From positions 97,588 through 161,587 of the forward strand of contig JAETNO010000010.1 in assembly GCA_021768245.1 (NCBI GenBank): 64,000 nucleotides of DNA, in the 5' to 3' direction. The DNA comes from Bacteroidaceae bacterium (GTDB lineage Bacteria > Bacteroidota > Bacteroidia > Bacteroidales > Muribaculaceae). Made by a program: the position numbers and the translations under genes. Below are positions 18,401 to 26,698 of the stretch, in pieces. The notes below the pieces were generated by a model, which was given only the letters and a program-made list of their open reading frames with translations, was not told the DNA's origin and ran no database searches. Numbering within the stretch: the stretch's first letter is position 1; every line of letters starts with the position of its first letter.

Positions 18401-19946
18401 GTGCAAAATGCTGACGGAAATAATTGAAAAGAAGCTGCGGCTCTTCTGACAATACTGCCAAAGGGGTGTCCTTACCCATGGAATTCACAGGCTCCTTCCC
18501 GTCGGTCAGCATAGGGGTCATGATTTTTTCCACTTCCTCACGGTTATAGAGGAAAGCATGGAGCAGACGGCGATAATCATCGACAGTATTCTCTACCTTT
18601 CGACCGCTGCTGATATTATCAAGACTGATTCGGTTACGCGAAAGCCAGTCGCGGTAAGGGAATTCCGATGCCAACGCCTCTTTGAGTTCCGCATCGTGGT
18701 ATATTTTCCCCTCCTCCATATCAATCATCATCATTTTTCCGGGACGCAGGCGCCCTTTTTCCTTCACTTCGGAAGCTTCAAACGGAAGGACACCCATCTC
18801 TGACGCAAGCACCACGGTGTCATTGTTGGTGATGAGATAGCGCGCGGGGCGGAGGCCGTTTCGGTCAAGCATACCTCCGGCATAACGTCCGTCGCTGAAA
18901 AGGAGGGCGGCAGGGCCGTCCCAGGCCTCCATGAGGATGGAACTGTACTCATAGAAAGCCTTGAGCTCGGGGGAAATCGGATTCTTATCGTTGAACGACT
19001 CCGGAATGAGCATAGCGAGTGCACGCGGAAGACTCATGCCGGACATCACAAAAAATTCGAGTACATTGTCGAGTGACGCCGAATCGCTCATCCCCGGCTG
19101 GACAATAGGTGTCATATCCCTGTCGCCGAAAGCTGCCGGACGGAGCATGCACTCACGCGCCTTCATCCACAGGCGGTTGCCCTGGATAGTGTTGATTTCA
19201 CCGTTATGACCGAGCATCCTGAAAGGTTGCGCGAGAGACCATGTAGGGAAAGTGTTGGTGCTGAAACGTGAATGGACGAGGGCCATGGCCGTAGTGAAGC
19301 GCGGGTTCATCAGGTCAGGGAAATAATAGCGCAACTGGAGGCTCGAAAGCATACCTTTATATATAATGATGCGCGACGAGAGCGAAACTATATAGAAATC
19401 TTCCTTGCCGGCAAGCGAAAGCGACATTATCTTTCTTTCGACTGCCTTCCGCAAAAGGTAGAGACGGATTTCCACCGGTTCGTCGGTCTCCTCATCAGCC
19501 ACGAATATCTGTTTGATTACAGGCTCCGCACCGCGGGCCACAGATCCGAGTTGCTCATTGTTGGTCGGGACGTCGCGCACTGCAATCAGCTTCAACCGAA
19601 GTTCCATAGCTTCCCGCTCGATTATACTCAGCATTATTGCCATGGAATCCTCATCATGGGGCAAAAACACAAGTCCGGTCCCGTAACGTCCCTTTTCAGG
19701 AACCGGAATCCCCTGGAGCAGGATGAATTCATGGGGAATCTGCACCATGATTCCCGCGCCGTCGCCGGTCTTCGGGTCAGCGCCCTCGGCACCACGGTGC
19801 ACCATATGCTCCAGCACTTGCAGGCCTTTTTCAACAAGCTGGTGTGATTTCACACCGCGCACATTCACAAGGAGGCCCACGCCACAGGCATCATGCTCGA
19901 AGCGCGGGTCATACAGTCCTTTCTTTTCTTTAATCACGTTTTGCAT
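15438..19946 (-). CDS. gltB: Glutamate synthase large (alpha) subunit
   Basis: Makes two glutamates from glutamine and 2-oxoglutarate. The 1502-residue protein begins with a short propeptide; the catalytic N-terminal nucleophile should be Cys21 in HDACGVGLLV after cleavage. The class II amidotransferase domain is followed by a central domain and the FMN/3Fe-4S synthase domain (GEGGEDPERF, then SGSDGGTGASP and MRKCHKNTCPVGVATQ). The C-terminal GXGXG beta-helix carries GAAGQSFGAFLANG and SGGRIVI. Full length. Spaced 26 bp from amt upstream and 30 bp from gltD downstream. Confidence 0.97.
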   Translation of the reverse strand: MQNVIKEKKGLYDPRFEHDACGVGLLVNVRGVKSHQLVEKGLQVLEHMVHRGAEGADPKTGDGAGIMVQIPHEFILLQGIPVPEKGRYGTGLVFLPHDEDSMAIMLSIIEREAMELRLKLIAVRDVPTNNEQLGSVARGAEPVIKQIFVADEETDEPVEIRLYLLRKAVERKIMSLSLAGKEDFYIVSLSSRIIIYKGMLSSLQLRYYFPDLMNPRFTTAMALVHSRFSTNTFPTWSLAQPFRMLGHNGEINTIQGNRLWMKARECMLRPAAFGDRDMTPIVQPGMSDSASLDNVLEFFVMSGMSLPRALAMLIPESFNDKNPISPELKAFYEYSSILMEAWDGPAALLFSDGRYAGGMLDRNGLRPARYLITNNDTVVLASEMGVLPFEASEVKEKGRLRPGKMMMIDMEEGKIYHDAELKEALASEFPYRDWLSRNRISLDNISSGRKVENTVDDYRRLLHAFLYNREEVEKIMTPMLTDGKEPVNSMGKDTPLAVLSEEPQLLFNYFRQHFAQVTNPAIDPLREELVMSLDSYIGAVKLNLLEPSPELCKMVLLKRPVITNRELDLLCNLRYKGFNTRKLSMTFPAADGADGMVKAVERLCREAEAAVDEGCNYVVLSDRGIDAETAPVPSLLATSAVHHHLINCKKRTQTALVIETADAREVMHFALLTGYGASAINPYLAFAVIDDMVKRHEIQLDFDTASKNYIKAVDKGLLKVMSKMGISTLTSYKGAQLFEAVGLSEEVCQEFFGDTVTKIGGVDIRMLTADILGAHGEAFDEDFDTDSPLPFIGQYSFRKDGESHAWNPETIATLQLATRLGSYKKFKEFTSLVDNKPKPIFIRDFLDYRKGEAIPVEEVESEEAIMKRFVTGAMSFGSISREAHEALGIAMNAIGARSNTGEGGEDPERFKPRPDGSSARSAIKQVASGRFGVTTEYLVNADEIQIKVAQGAKPGEGGQLPGFKVDKIIAKTRHSIPGISLISPPPHHDIYSIEDLAQLIFDLKNVNPSANVSVKLVSESGVGTIAAGVAKAKSDLITISGSDGGTGASPASSIRYAGVPVEIGLAETQQTLVINNLRGQVKLQADGQLKSARDVVIMAMLGAEEYGFATSALIVLGCVMMRKCHKNTCPVGVATQNEELRKRFTGRSEYVVNFFRFLAREIRETLAEMGVRKLDDIIGRADLLYVKDEMERGKTASLDFSKLLFMPEEAKVNAIINVTSQKHDIDHVLDREIISRCYPAIESGMAVELEFPICNTDRAVGAMLSGVIAKKFGDAGLPENTINCTFKGAAGQSFGAFLANGISFRLEGDANDYVGKGLSGGRIVIVPPQGSGFAPESNIIAGNTILYGATSGEIYINGRVGERFCVRNSGATAVVEGVGDHCCEYMTGGRTVVLGSTGRNFAAGMSGGIAYVWNPDGDFDYFCNMEMVELSLIEEMADNRELYRLIGNHYRHTHSPLAGAMLDDWDKYVGQFIKVIPIEYKKVLHDEKVAKLERRIASMQVD

Positions 19947-19972
19947 ATATAGCTTATTATCTATTTCTAAAA

Positions 19973-21400
19973 TCAGTTCTCTTCAACACCCCTGAACCAG
20001 TCACTGTCGGAAGGAAGTTCCAGGGCGGCTTCATTGCCATACTCCTCACCATGCTGCGAACTGTCGAGCCCGACACGCTCGTTCCAGCCCGAAACCCTCA
20101 TGGGAATCACCTTGTCGGTCAGCCAATAGAGTCCGTAGCTCATCACAAAAGTGTAAGCAAACACTATTCCGAGCACTATTATATGGTTGATAAAGAACTC
20201 TCCGCGTGAAATCATTTCCGGATTGCTCTGGGCAAAAAAGTCATAGGCAAAGATGCCGGTGAGAACTGTCCCGATGATTCCACCAAGCCCGTGGGTGGGA
20301 AAAACATCGAGAGCATCATCCAGGATATTGCTGTAACCTTTCCATGCCACAGCCATGTTGCAACACACCGTTATGAACAGGGCGATGAATATGCTCTGTC
20401 CGACAGTAACCCATCCGGCACAAGGTGTTATAGCGACAAGCCCTACAACAGCGCCTACAGCCGCGCCCATGGCCGAAGGCTTATTACCCCGTATCGCATC
20501 AAGGGTAATCCATGCGACCATAGCCGTTGCAGCCGCCGTGTTAGTGTTGAGGAAAGCTGAGACTGCAATCCCGTCAGCGGCAAGCGAGCTTCCGCCATTG
20601 AATCCGAACCATCCAAGCCACAGCAACGCGGCGCCAAGCAACACGAACGGCACGTTGGCCGGCTTGTTGCTCTCCCCCTTTTGCTGACGGCGACGTCCAA
20701 GGAACATGGCTCCCGCAAGAGCCGCGATACCCGATGCGGCATGCACCACGATACCACCCGCGAAATCATGGACATGCATCATTCCGAAAAGTCCCTCGGG
20801 ATGCCACGTGCAATGCGCAAGGGGACAGTAGACTATCACAGTCCAGAGAACCATAAAAAGAAGATAGCCCGAAAAATGTACTCTTTCCGCAAAGGCCCCG
20901 GTTATAAGCGAAGGAGTTATTATGGCAAATTTCATCTGGAACAAAGCGAACAAAGCCAAAGGTATGGTCGTGGTGACAAGCCCTATCTGAGAGGAATCGC
21001 TGCCGTCGCCGGTCACATTCCCCACCCCGACGTTCCTTAGCATAAAGAAATCAGACGGATTGCCTATCACGTGGGCTATATCATCGCCAAATGCGAGGCC
21101 AAAACCGAACACCACCCATATGACACTTACAAAACCCATCACAATAAAACTCTGAAGCATGGTTGATATGACATTTTTCGGCCTCACCATACCTCCGTAG
21201 AAAAAGGACAGTCCCGGAGTCATCATCAGGACAAAAATCGTGGCCGTTATCATCCATGCGACATTAGCCCAGAGATGGTCACCCGAAAGATTGAAAAGAG
21301 ATTCAGAGAATTCAGTCCGTAATCCTGCCACGCTCACAGCAATGAGCCCTGCCAATACCAATAGCCAGCCGATACTGACCTTTTTACCATTAAGAATCAT
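19973..21400 (-). CDS. amt: Ammonium transporter (Amt/Rh family)
   Basis: Inner-membrane ammonium channel feeding the downstream GOGAT. The start ATG at 21400 gives 475 residues with about eleven helices and the family motifs FYGGMVRPKNV, DFAGGIVVHAASG and THGLGGIIG. Pore histidines are visible in those last two motifs. An apparent start at 21478 lies only 4 bp upstream of the -7 box (21474-21467), so it precedes the transcript start and is rejected. No glnB/glnK gene sits beside it, unlike many amt loci. First gene of amt-gltB-gltD. Confidence 0.95.
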   Translation of the reverse strand: MILNGKKVSIGWLLVLAGLIAVSVAGLRTEFSESLFNLSGDHLWANVAWMITATIFVLMMTPGLSFFYGGMVRPKNVISTMLQSFIVMGFVSVIWVVFGFGLAFGDDIAHVIGNPSDFFMLRNVGVGNVTGDGSDSSQIGLVTTTIPLALFALFQMKFAIITPSLITGAFAERVHFSGYLLFMVLWTVIVYCPLAHCTWHPEGLFGMMHVHDFAGGIVVHAASGIAALAGAMFLGRRRQQKGESNKPANVPFVLLGAALLWLGWFGFNGGSSLAADGIAVSAFLNTNTAAATAMVAWITLDAIRGNKPSAMGAAVGAVVGLVAITPCAGWVTVGQSIFIALFITVCCNMAVAWKGYSNILDDALDVFPTHGLGGIIGTVLTGIFAYDFFAQSNPEMISRGEFFINHIIVLGIVFAYTFVMSYGLYWLTDKVIPMRVSGWNERVGLDSSQHGEEYGNEAALELPSDSDWFRGVEEN

Positions 21401-21466
21401 ACCTAAAATAATTTTACCGAATCGAAACAAAATGAAAACAATCTTAAAAAGCCTTTTACGATGCGA

Positions 21467-21498
21467 CAAAAGTAGCATATTGTTTGATACTGCACAAA
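21467..21498 (-). promoter_or_regulatory. amt-gltB-gltD promoter
   Basis: On the minus strand TTTG (21498-21495), 20 bp, TACTTTTG (21474-21467). Start near 21460, leader about 60 nt. It is divergent from the acyltransferase promoter; the 145 bp between the two elements hold no repeat I can recognise. Confidence 0.75.
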
Positions 21499-21642
21499 TA
21501 TTTTGGCATTTTTCTTTAAAAACTTCAAAATTAAAAGCAATTTTCTACAATAGAGCCTATTTCAGGCAGACTGATTCCATTGCAAGGACACACCTAAAAA
21601 ATCTTAATTACAAAACGCCATATCCAATAAAAACTTAAATCG

Positions 21643-21674
21643 TTTGCAAATTTTATTAAAATCGTCTACCTTTG
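21643..21674 (+). promoter_or_regulatory. Promoter of the acyltransferase gene
   Basis: TTTG (21643-21646), 20 bp, TACCTTTG (21667-21674). Start near 21681, leader about 57 nt. An apparent TTG start at 21672 lies inside the -7 box and cannot be translated from this promoter. Confidence 0.75.
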
Positions 21675-21737
21675 AACCAACTATTGTTTCATCTATTTGG
21701 TTTAAATAGCGAGTCTAAAATTAAACCCGAAAGCGTA

Positions 21738-22907
21738 ATGGACGCACATAATTTCGACTTTTCAGAAATTGCCCCCTACGACGAAGCCCATTTCAGGGAG
21801 GCAATCGCAAAAATGGTGTCAGAGCCCGGATTTGAACATGCCATCCGTTGGATTCTACCCGATATAAACTACGATACATTCATTGCACAGCTCACGGGAT
21901 GCAACAACAAGCATGAGTTCCAGACGCGTATAATGGCAAACTTTCTCAACGAACTGGAGCGCCGTACCACAGCCGGAATCACGGCCTCAGGAATTGAAAA
22001 GGTAAATCCGGAGATGTGCTACACTTTCATAACCAACCATCGCGACATCGTGCTCGACGCATCGTTTATCAACCTGATATTCCTGCGCCACAACATGAAA
22101 ACATCGGAAGTCGCCATCGGCGACAATCTGCTTATATACGAATGGATTACACATCTCGTGAAACTCAACGGCAGTTTTATCGTCAAGCGCAACCTTCCGA
22201 CTCGTCAGGCACTTGACGCTGCCCGCCAGCTATCGTCATATGTCCACCATGCAATCAAGGAAAAGCATGAAAGCATATGGATCGCACAGCGACAGGGACG
22301 CGCCAAGGATTCAAGTGACCACACTCAGGAAAGCGTGCTAAAGATGCTCGGACTCGCCGGTGGCGGCACATTGGCGGAAAACCTCGCGGAAATCAATATC
22401 TTCCCGGTTGCCATATCATATGAATATGACCCTAACGATTTCCTCAAGGCACGCGAGTACCTCCTGCGCCACCGTGACCCCGAATTCAAGAAATCCCAGC
22501 ACGACGACCTTTTCTCCATGGAGACTGGACTCATGCAGTACAAGGGACGTGTCCATATCTCGTTTGCCAACTGCATCACTCCGCTCATAAAGGCTGTCGA
22601 CCCCGAGGCAGACAAGCAGGAAACCATCCATCAGATATGCCATCATATCGACTGCGGAATCCACAGCGGCTACAAGATATATCCGATAAACTATGTGGCC
22701 TACGACAGAGCTTTCGATTCCGACATGTACCACGACCGCTACACGGAGGAGGAAGTTACGAAGGTGACAGAATACATCGAAGGTCAGCTTGACAAGGTGG
22801 ATGTACCCGACGTGACTGTCCAGGAAAGGAATTTCATGCGCACGTATATGTATACGATGTATGCAAATCCGCTCCGTAATAAACTCTTGGCGTCAGGAAG
22901 TTGTTGA
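21738..22907 (+). CDS. Glycerolipid-type acyltransferase (PlsC/PlsB-like fold)
   Basis: Probably transfers a fatty acyl group to a lysophospholipid or related glycerol lipid at the inner membrane. The 389-residue protein (start ATG 21738) carries TNHRDIVLDAS, which resembles the HX4D acyltransferase motif with one extra residue. Downstream are the glycine/phosphate-binding-like KLNGSFIVKR and the motif-III-like IWIAQRQGRAKD. INIFPVAISYEY fits motif IV. No clear membrane helix is seen. It is not a close match to a standard AGPAT, so the substrate is open. The metallophosphoesterase gene follows after 48 bp. Confidence 0.78.
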   Translation: MDAHNFDFSEIAPYDEAHFREAIAKMVSEPGFEHAIRWILPDINYDTFIAQLTGCNNKHEFQTRIMANFLNELERRTTAGITASGIEKVNPEMCYTFITNHRDIVLDASFINLIFLRHNMKTSEVAIGDNLLIYEWITHLVKLNGSFIVKRNLPTRQALDAARQLSSYVHHAIKEKHESIWIAQRQGRAKDSSDHTQESVLKMLGLAGGGTLAENLAEINIFPVAISYEYDPNDFLKAREYLLRHRDPEFKKSQHDDLFSMETGLMQYKGRVHISFANCITPLIKAVDPEADKQETIHQICHHIDCGIHSGYKIYPINYVAYDRAFDSDMYHDRYTEEEVTKVTEYIEGQLDKVDVPDVTVQERNFMRTYMYTMYANPLRNKLLASGSC

Positions 22908-22955
22908 TAAAGGCATAAGCGATATCCACTTCCATCCTACTATAAAAACATATAA

Positions 22956-24149
22956 ATGCGCCTGCCGATTCTCATCCTGACTGTTTTCATTCTAATCAAT
23001 CTTGCGGTTGACACCTATATTTATATAGCGCTCAAACGCAGATTCAAAAGCAAGTGGCCGTCGAGGATACACGTATTCCTGTCGCTGGCCCTCTTCGCAA
23101 TGATCGTGACAGTAATCTGCCTTCCGCGCAGGGACTGCTCCAACGGCATGTTGCAGGCCATAATGTGGATGCTCTACACCTATATCGCATTCTATCTGCC
23201 GAAATATCTCTTTACTTTAATTGACCTGATAGCCAATATCCCGCATCTGTTCAAGGCCCGACGCCTGAAATGGCTGTCAATTGCCGGAACCGTGGCTGCT
23301 GTAGCATTTTTCATATCATTATGGTGGGCCGCCCTGGTTAACCGCTTCAATATCGATGTAAAAGAGGTCACAGTTGAAATCGACGGCCTCCCAAGCTCAT
23401 TTGACGGCTACAGGATTGCACAATTCTCCGACATGCACGTCGGGACATTCGGTAACGACACCACCTTCGTGTCAGAATTCGTCGACAGAGTCAACTCCCT
23501 AAAGCCCGACATGATTGTCTTTACCGGCGATATTGTAAACTCAAAATCCGACGAACTTCCACCTTTCGTGAAGCCATTCTACCGTCTGTCAGCTCCCGAC
23601 GGTGTATATTCCATCCTTGGCAATCACGACTATGGCGACTATTCGTCATGGCCATCGGAAGCCTATAAAAGAGAAAACCTACAATGGCTCAAGGACATGC
23701 AGAGGGAGATGGGATGGAGACTGCTGCTAAATGAGACCGAGATGCTCCGTCGTGGCAACGACTCCATCGCCTTGATTGGCGTGGAAAACATCGGAGACCC
23801 GCCATTCCGCGTCTACGGCTCCCTCAGGCAAGCCTACCCAAATCTTACCGACAGCGTCACAAAAGTTCTCCTCACTCATAATCCGGCCCATTGGGTGGAC
23901 TCGATTTCGTCGCATACCGATGTAAACATAGACCTCTCGCTCGCAGGCCACACTCACGCCATGCAGGTGGAGATATCAGGATGGTCACCCGCAAAATACC
24001 GCTATCCCACATGGGGAGGCCTCTACAGCGACGACTCCAAACGACATCATCTATACGTAAATATAGGAAGTGGCACAGTGGGCTTCCCGGCCCGTCTCGG
24101 AGCTACCCCCGAAATCACACTTATCACCTTAAAAAAAGCCAAACGTTAA
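22956..24149 (+). CDS. Membrane-anchored calcineurin-like metallophosphoesterase
   Basis: Binuclear-metal phosphoesterase of the YaeI/UDP-diacylglucosamine-hydrolase-like type. The 397-residue protein has four hydrophobic segments in its first 130 residues, then the catalytic domain. Its metal-site motifs are in order: FSDMHVG, TGDIVN, LGNHDYGD, a histidine in LLTHNPAHW, and AGHTHAMQ. The substrate is unknown. Its TAA stop overlaps the ATG of tex by one base, so the two are translationally coupled. The pairing with an acyltransferase suggests a lipid role, which is an inference. Confidence 0.87.
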   Translation: MRLPILILTVFILINLAVDTYIYIALKRRFKSKWPSRIHVFLSLALFAMIVTVICLPRRDCSNGMLQAIMWMLYTYIAFYLPKYLFTLIDLIANIPHLFKARRLKWLSIAGTVAAVAFFISLWWAALVNRFNIDVKEVTVEIDGLPSSFDGYRIAQFSDMHVGTFGNDTTFVSEFVDRVNSLKPDMIVFTGDIVNSKSDELPPFVKPFYRLSAPDGVYSILGNHDYGDYSSWPSEAYKRENLQWLKDMQREMGWRLLLNETEMLRRGNDSIALIGVENIGDPPFRVYGSLRQAYPNLTDSVTKVLLTHNPAHWVDSISSHTDVNIDLSLAGHTHAMQVEISGWSPAKYRYPTWGGLYSDDSKRHHLYVNIGSGTVGFPARLGATPEITLITLKKAKR

Positions 24150-26287
24150 TGGCCAACGTACACGCAAATGTAATCACTGCCGAACTCGGCACACACCTAC
24201 GTAAACACGTGGCAGCATGTCTGCGCCTGCTCGATGAAGGAGCAACAGTCCCATTCATCGCCCGCTATAGGAAAGAAGCTACCGGAGGAATGGATGAAGT
24301 GACAGTCCACAATGTCGAGATGCGCCATCAGCAACTGACTGAACTGGACAAGCGTAAGGAATTCATAGTCCAGACAATAAAGGAACGTGGACTTCTCACC
24401 CCCGAACTGGAGGAACGCATCGCCGAAACCCTCGACCCGGTTGTGATTGAGGATATATACCTTCCATATAAACAGAAACGCAACACGCGCGCGCAGGCTG
24501 CCCGCGATATAGGGCTCGAGCCGCTGGCCAAGATAATCATGGCACAGAATTCCTCTGACCTCGACAAGCAGGCAAAGAAATTTTCAAAAGCAGCCGGAAG
24601 CATAAACCAGGCCATCGGCGGTGCATGTGATATAATCGCCGAATGGGTGAGCGAGAGTGAAAAGGCCCGTAATCTCGTGCGTTCACGCTACCAGCGCTCG
24701 GCAGTGATAAATTCAAAAGTGATTCCCGGGAAAGAAGAGGAAGGGAAAAACTACCAGAATTATTTTGATTTCTCCGAGCCGTTGAGACTGTGCAATTCTC
24801 ATCGCTATCTGGCCATACGACGCGGAGAGGAAGAGGGAATACTTAAAGTCAGCATTTCGATTGACGACGATGAAATGATTGACCGTCTGTCACGTATGTT
24901 CCTTAAGTCTTCCGCGTCCGACGATACTGCAGCTGCAATTAAGACCGCAGTGAAAGACGGATACCGCCGCCTTATGCGGCCCTCCATTGAAAACGAAGTG
25001 GCCTCGGCGACAAAAGAAAAAAGCGATGCCGCAGCCATTCAGATGTTTGCCGACAATGTCCGTCAACTGCTCATGTCGGCTCCGCTCGGTCGCAAACGCG
25101 TACTTGCAATTGACCCGGGATTCCGCACCGGATGTAAGCTGGTTGTCCTCGACGAACAAGGCAATCTCTTGCACCACGACGTAATCTACCCCACTCCACC
25201 AGCCAATGATTTCGTCGGCTCGGCTGATGCACTCTGCTTTTATGTCGACCGCTATAGGGTAGATGCTATCGCAATAGGCAACGGCACGGCCGGACGTGAG
25301 ACCGAACGTTTTGTCCGCGACGTAGTCCTGCCAAGAAAGGTGCAGATTTTCATGGTCAATGAAAACGGAGCTTCAGTCTATTCGGCGTCGGATGTCGCCC
25401 GTGAAGAATTTCCAAATGAAGACGTGACCGTGCGCGGAGCTGTCTCTATCGGACGCAGGCTTCTGGACCCGCTTGCCGAATTAGTCAAGATTGACCCCAA
25501 ATCAATAGGTGTCGGTCAATATCAGCATGCAGTCAACCAAACAAAACTAAAGGAATCGCTCGATTATGTGGTGGAGAGTTGCGTGAACAATGTCGGAGTC
25601 AATATCAACACTGCGTCAAAACAGCTTCTTTCATACGTCTCCGGTATCGGGCCTGCTTTGGCGGCTAATATTGTAAAGTACCGTGCTGAAAACGGAGATT
25701 TCACAGCCCGTACCGAGCTTCTTAACGTGCCCCGTATGGGAGAGAAGGCTTTTCAGCAATGTGCGGGCTTCCTGCGCATACCGGGAGCCGCCAATCCGCT
25801 TGACAACACCGCAGTGCATCCCGAACGCTATGAACTTGTAGAGCAGATTGCCACAGATGCCAAAGCAGATGTCGCACGTCTCACCCGGGACCGTAATCTG
25901 CTCCACAGCATCGAGCTCGACCGCTATGTGACAAAGGAAGTCGGACTTCCGACCCTCACAGATATCATTCTGGAGCTGGAGAAACCGGGACGAGACCCCC
26001 GCGAGACAGCCGAAGAGATACCCTACGACGATTCCATAAGAAAAATCGATGATCTCCATATCGGACAGGAACTGAGCGGAAAGGTCAATAATATCACGGC
26101 TTTTGGAGTATTTGTCGACCTTGGGATGAAAGAAAACGGTCTGATTCATATATCCCAGCTCAGCGAACGTTTCATATCTTCCCCTTCGGAAGTGGTAAGT
26201 ATCGGACAGCGCGTGAAAGTACGCGTAATGGACGTCGATGTCCCGCGCGGACGAATAGCGCTCACCATGAAAGGAGTGGCACAATAA
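24149..26287 (+). CDS. tex: Tex-type RNA-binding transcription accessory protein
   Basis: Conserved RNA-binding protein linked to transcription and ribosome function. The true start is the ATG at 24149, giving 712 residues (MANVHANVITAELG); longer in-frame sequence upstream belongs to the phosphoesterase in another frame. Domains are an N-terminal helical Tex region with VPFIARYRKEATGGMDE, a YqgF-like RNase H fold near 315-440 (LAIDPGFRTGCKL), helix-hairpin-helix repeats (ISGIG-type YVSGIGPALAANI) and a C-terminal S1 domain. folK follows after 12 bp. Confidence 0.95.
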   Translation: MANVHANVITAELGTHLRKHVAACLRLLDEGATVPFIARYRKEATGGMDEVTVHNVEMRHQQLTELDKRKEFIVQTIKERGLLTPELEERIAETLDPVVIEDIYLPYKQKRNTRAQAARDIGLEPLAKIIMAQNSSDLDKQAKKFSKAAGSINQAIGGACDIIAEWVSESEKARNLVRSRYQRSAVINSKVIPGKEEEGKNYQNYFDFSEPLRLCNSHRYLAIRRGEEEGILKVSISIDDDEMIDRLSRMFLKSSASDDTAAAIKTAVKDGYRRLMRPSIENEVASATKEKSDAAAIQMFADNVRQLLMSAPLGRKRVLAIDPGFRTGCKLVVLDEQGNLLHHDVIYPTPPANDFVGSADALCFYVDRYRVDAIAIGNGTAGRETERFVRDVVLPRKVQIFMVNENGASVYSASDVAREEFPNEDVTVRGAVSIGRRLLDPLAELVKIDPKSIGVGQYQHAVNQTKLKESLDYVVESCVNNVGVNINTASKQLLSYVSGIGPALAANIVKYRAENGDFTARTELLNVPRMGEKAFQQCAGFLRIPGAANPLDNTAVHPERYELVEQIATDAKADVARLTRDRNLLHSIELDRYVTKEVGLPTLTDIILELEKPGRDPRETAEEIPYDDSIRKIDDLHIGQELSGKVNNITAFGVFVDLGMKENGLIHISQLSERFISSPSEVVSIGQRVKVRVMDVDVPRGRIALTMKGVAQ

Positions 26288-26299
26288 TAAAAAACTAAA

Positions 26300-26698
26300 A
26301 TGGACAACAACTCTTGCACCATAGGGCTCGGCAGTAACACTCCTGACCGGGAATATCAAATCAAAAAGGCAATAGAACACATCTGTGGCTATCTGTCGAA
26401 ATGCGATATCTCCTCTGTCTATGAATCTCCGGCCTTCAACGGAAAGGATAAGCCATATCTTAACGCAGTTATCCACGGATATGCATCGCAGGACTATGAC
26501 AGTGTGATAAAGTTCCTAAAGGATTGGGAAGCTTCGTGTGGACGCACGCAAGTCGACACCCTTGAAGGAATCATCCCGATTGATCTCGACCTGGTAATCT
26601 GGAATCAACACATCAAACGGCCTAAAGATTTCGAACGCCACTATTTCAATCAAGGCTATCGCGAACTGTTATCGAAGGGTTCCTATGAAATCATGTGA
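26300..26698 (+). CDS. folK: HPPK-like 6-hydroxymethyl-7,8-dihydropterin pyrophosphokinase
   Basis: Folate biosynthesis, transfers pyrophosphate from ATP to hydroxymethyldihydropterin. At 132 residues it is shorter than the usual 150-160. It has the N-terminal GLGSNTPDREYQI, the YESPAF and KPYLNAV segment that binds pterin, and the metal-binding IPIDLDLVIWN. The C-terminal region is compressed. The last 30 bp overlap the 3' end of comEC on the other strand. folA and thyA are in the same window but not linked. Identification is good, full activity is likely but not proven because of the short length. Confidence 0.82.
   Translation: MDNNSCTIGLGSNTPDREYQIKKAIEHICGYLSKCDISSVYESPAFNGKDKPYLNAVIHGYASQDYDSVIKFLKDWEASCGRTQVDTLEGIIPIDLDLVIWNQHIKRPKDFERHYFNQGYRELLSKGSYEIM

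Noticed and set aside
21475..21642. Regulatory repeat between divergent amt and acyltransferase promoters
   Set aside because: The segment is AT-rich but I found no inverted or direct repeat longer than expected by chance.
25631..26476. 281-codon open frame on the minus strand across tex and folK
   Set aside because: Antisense to two recognised genes; protein reads as a low-quality mixture with no domain.
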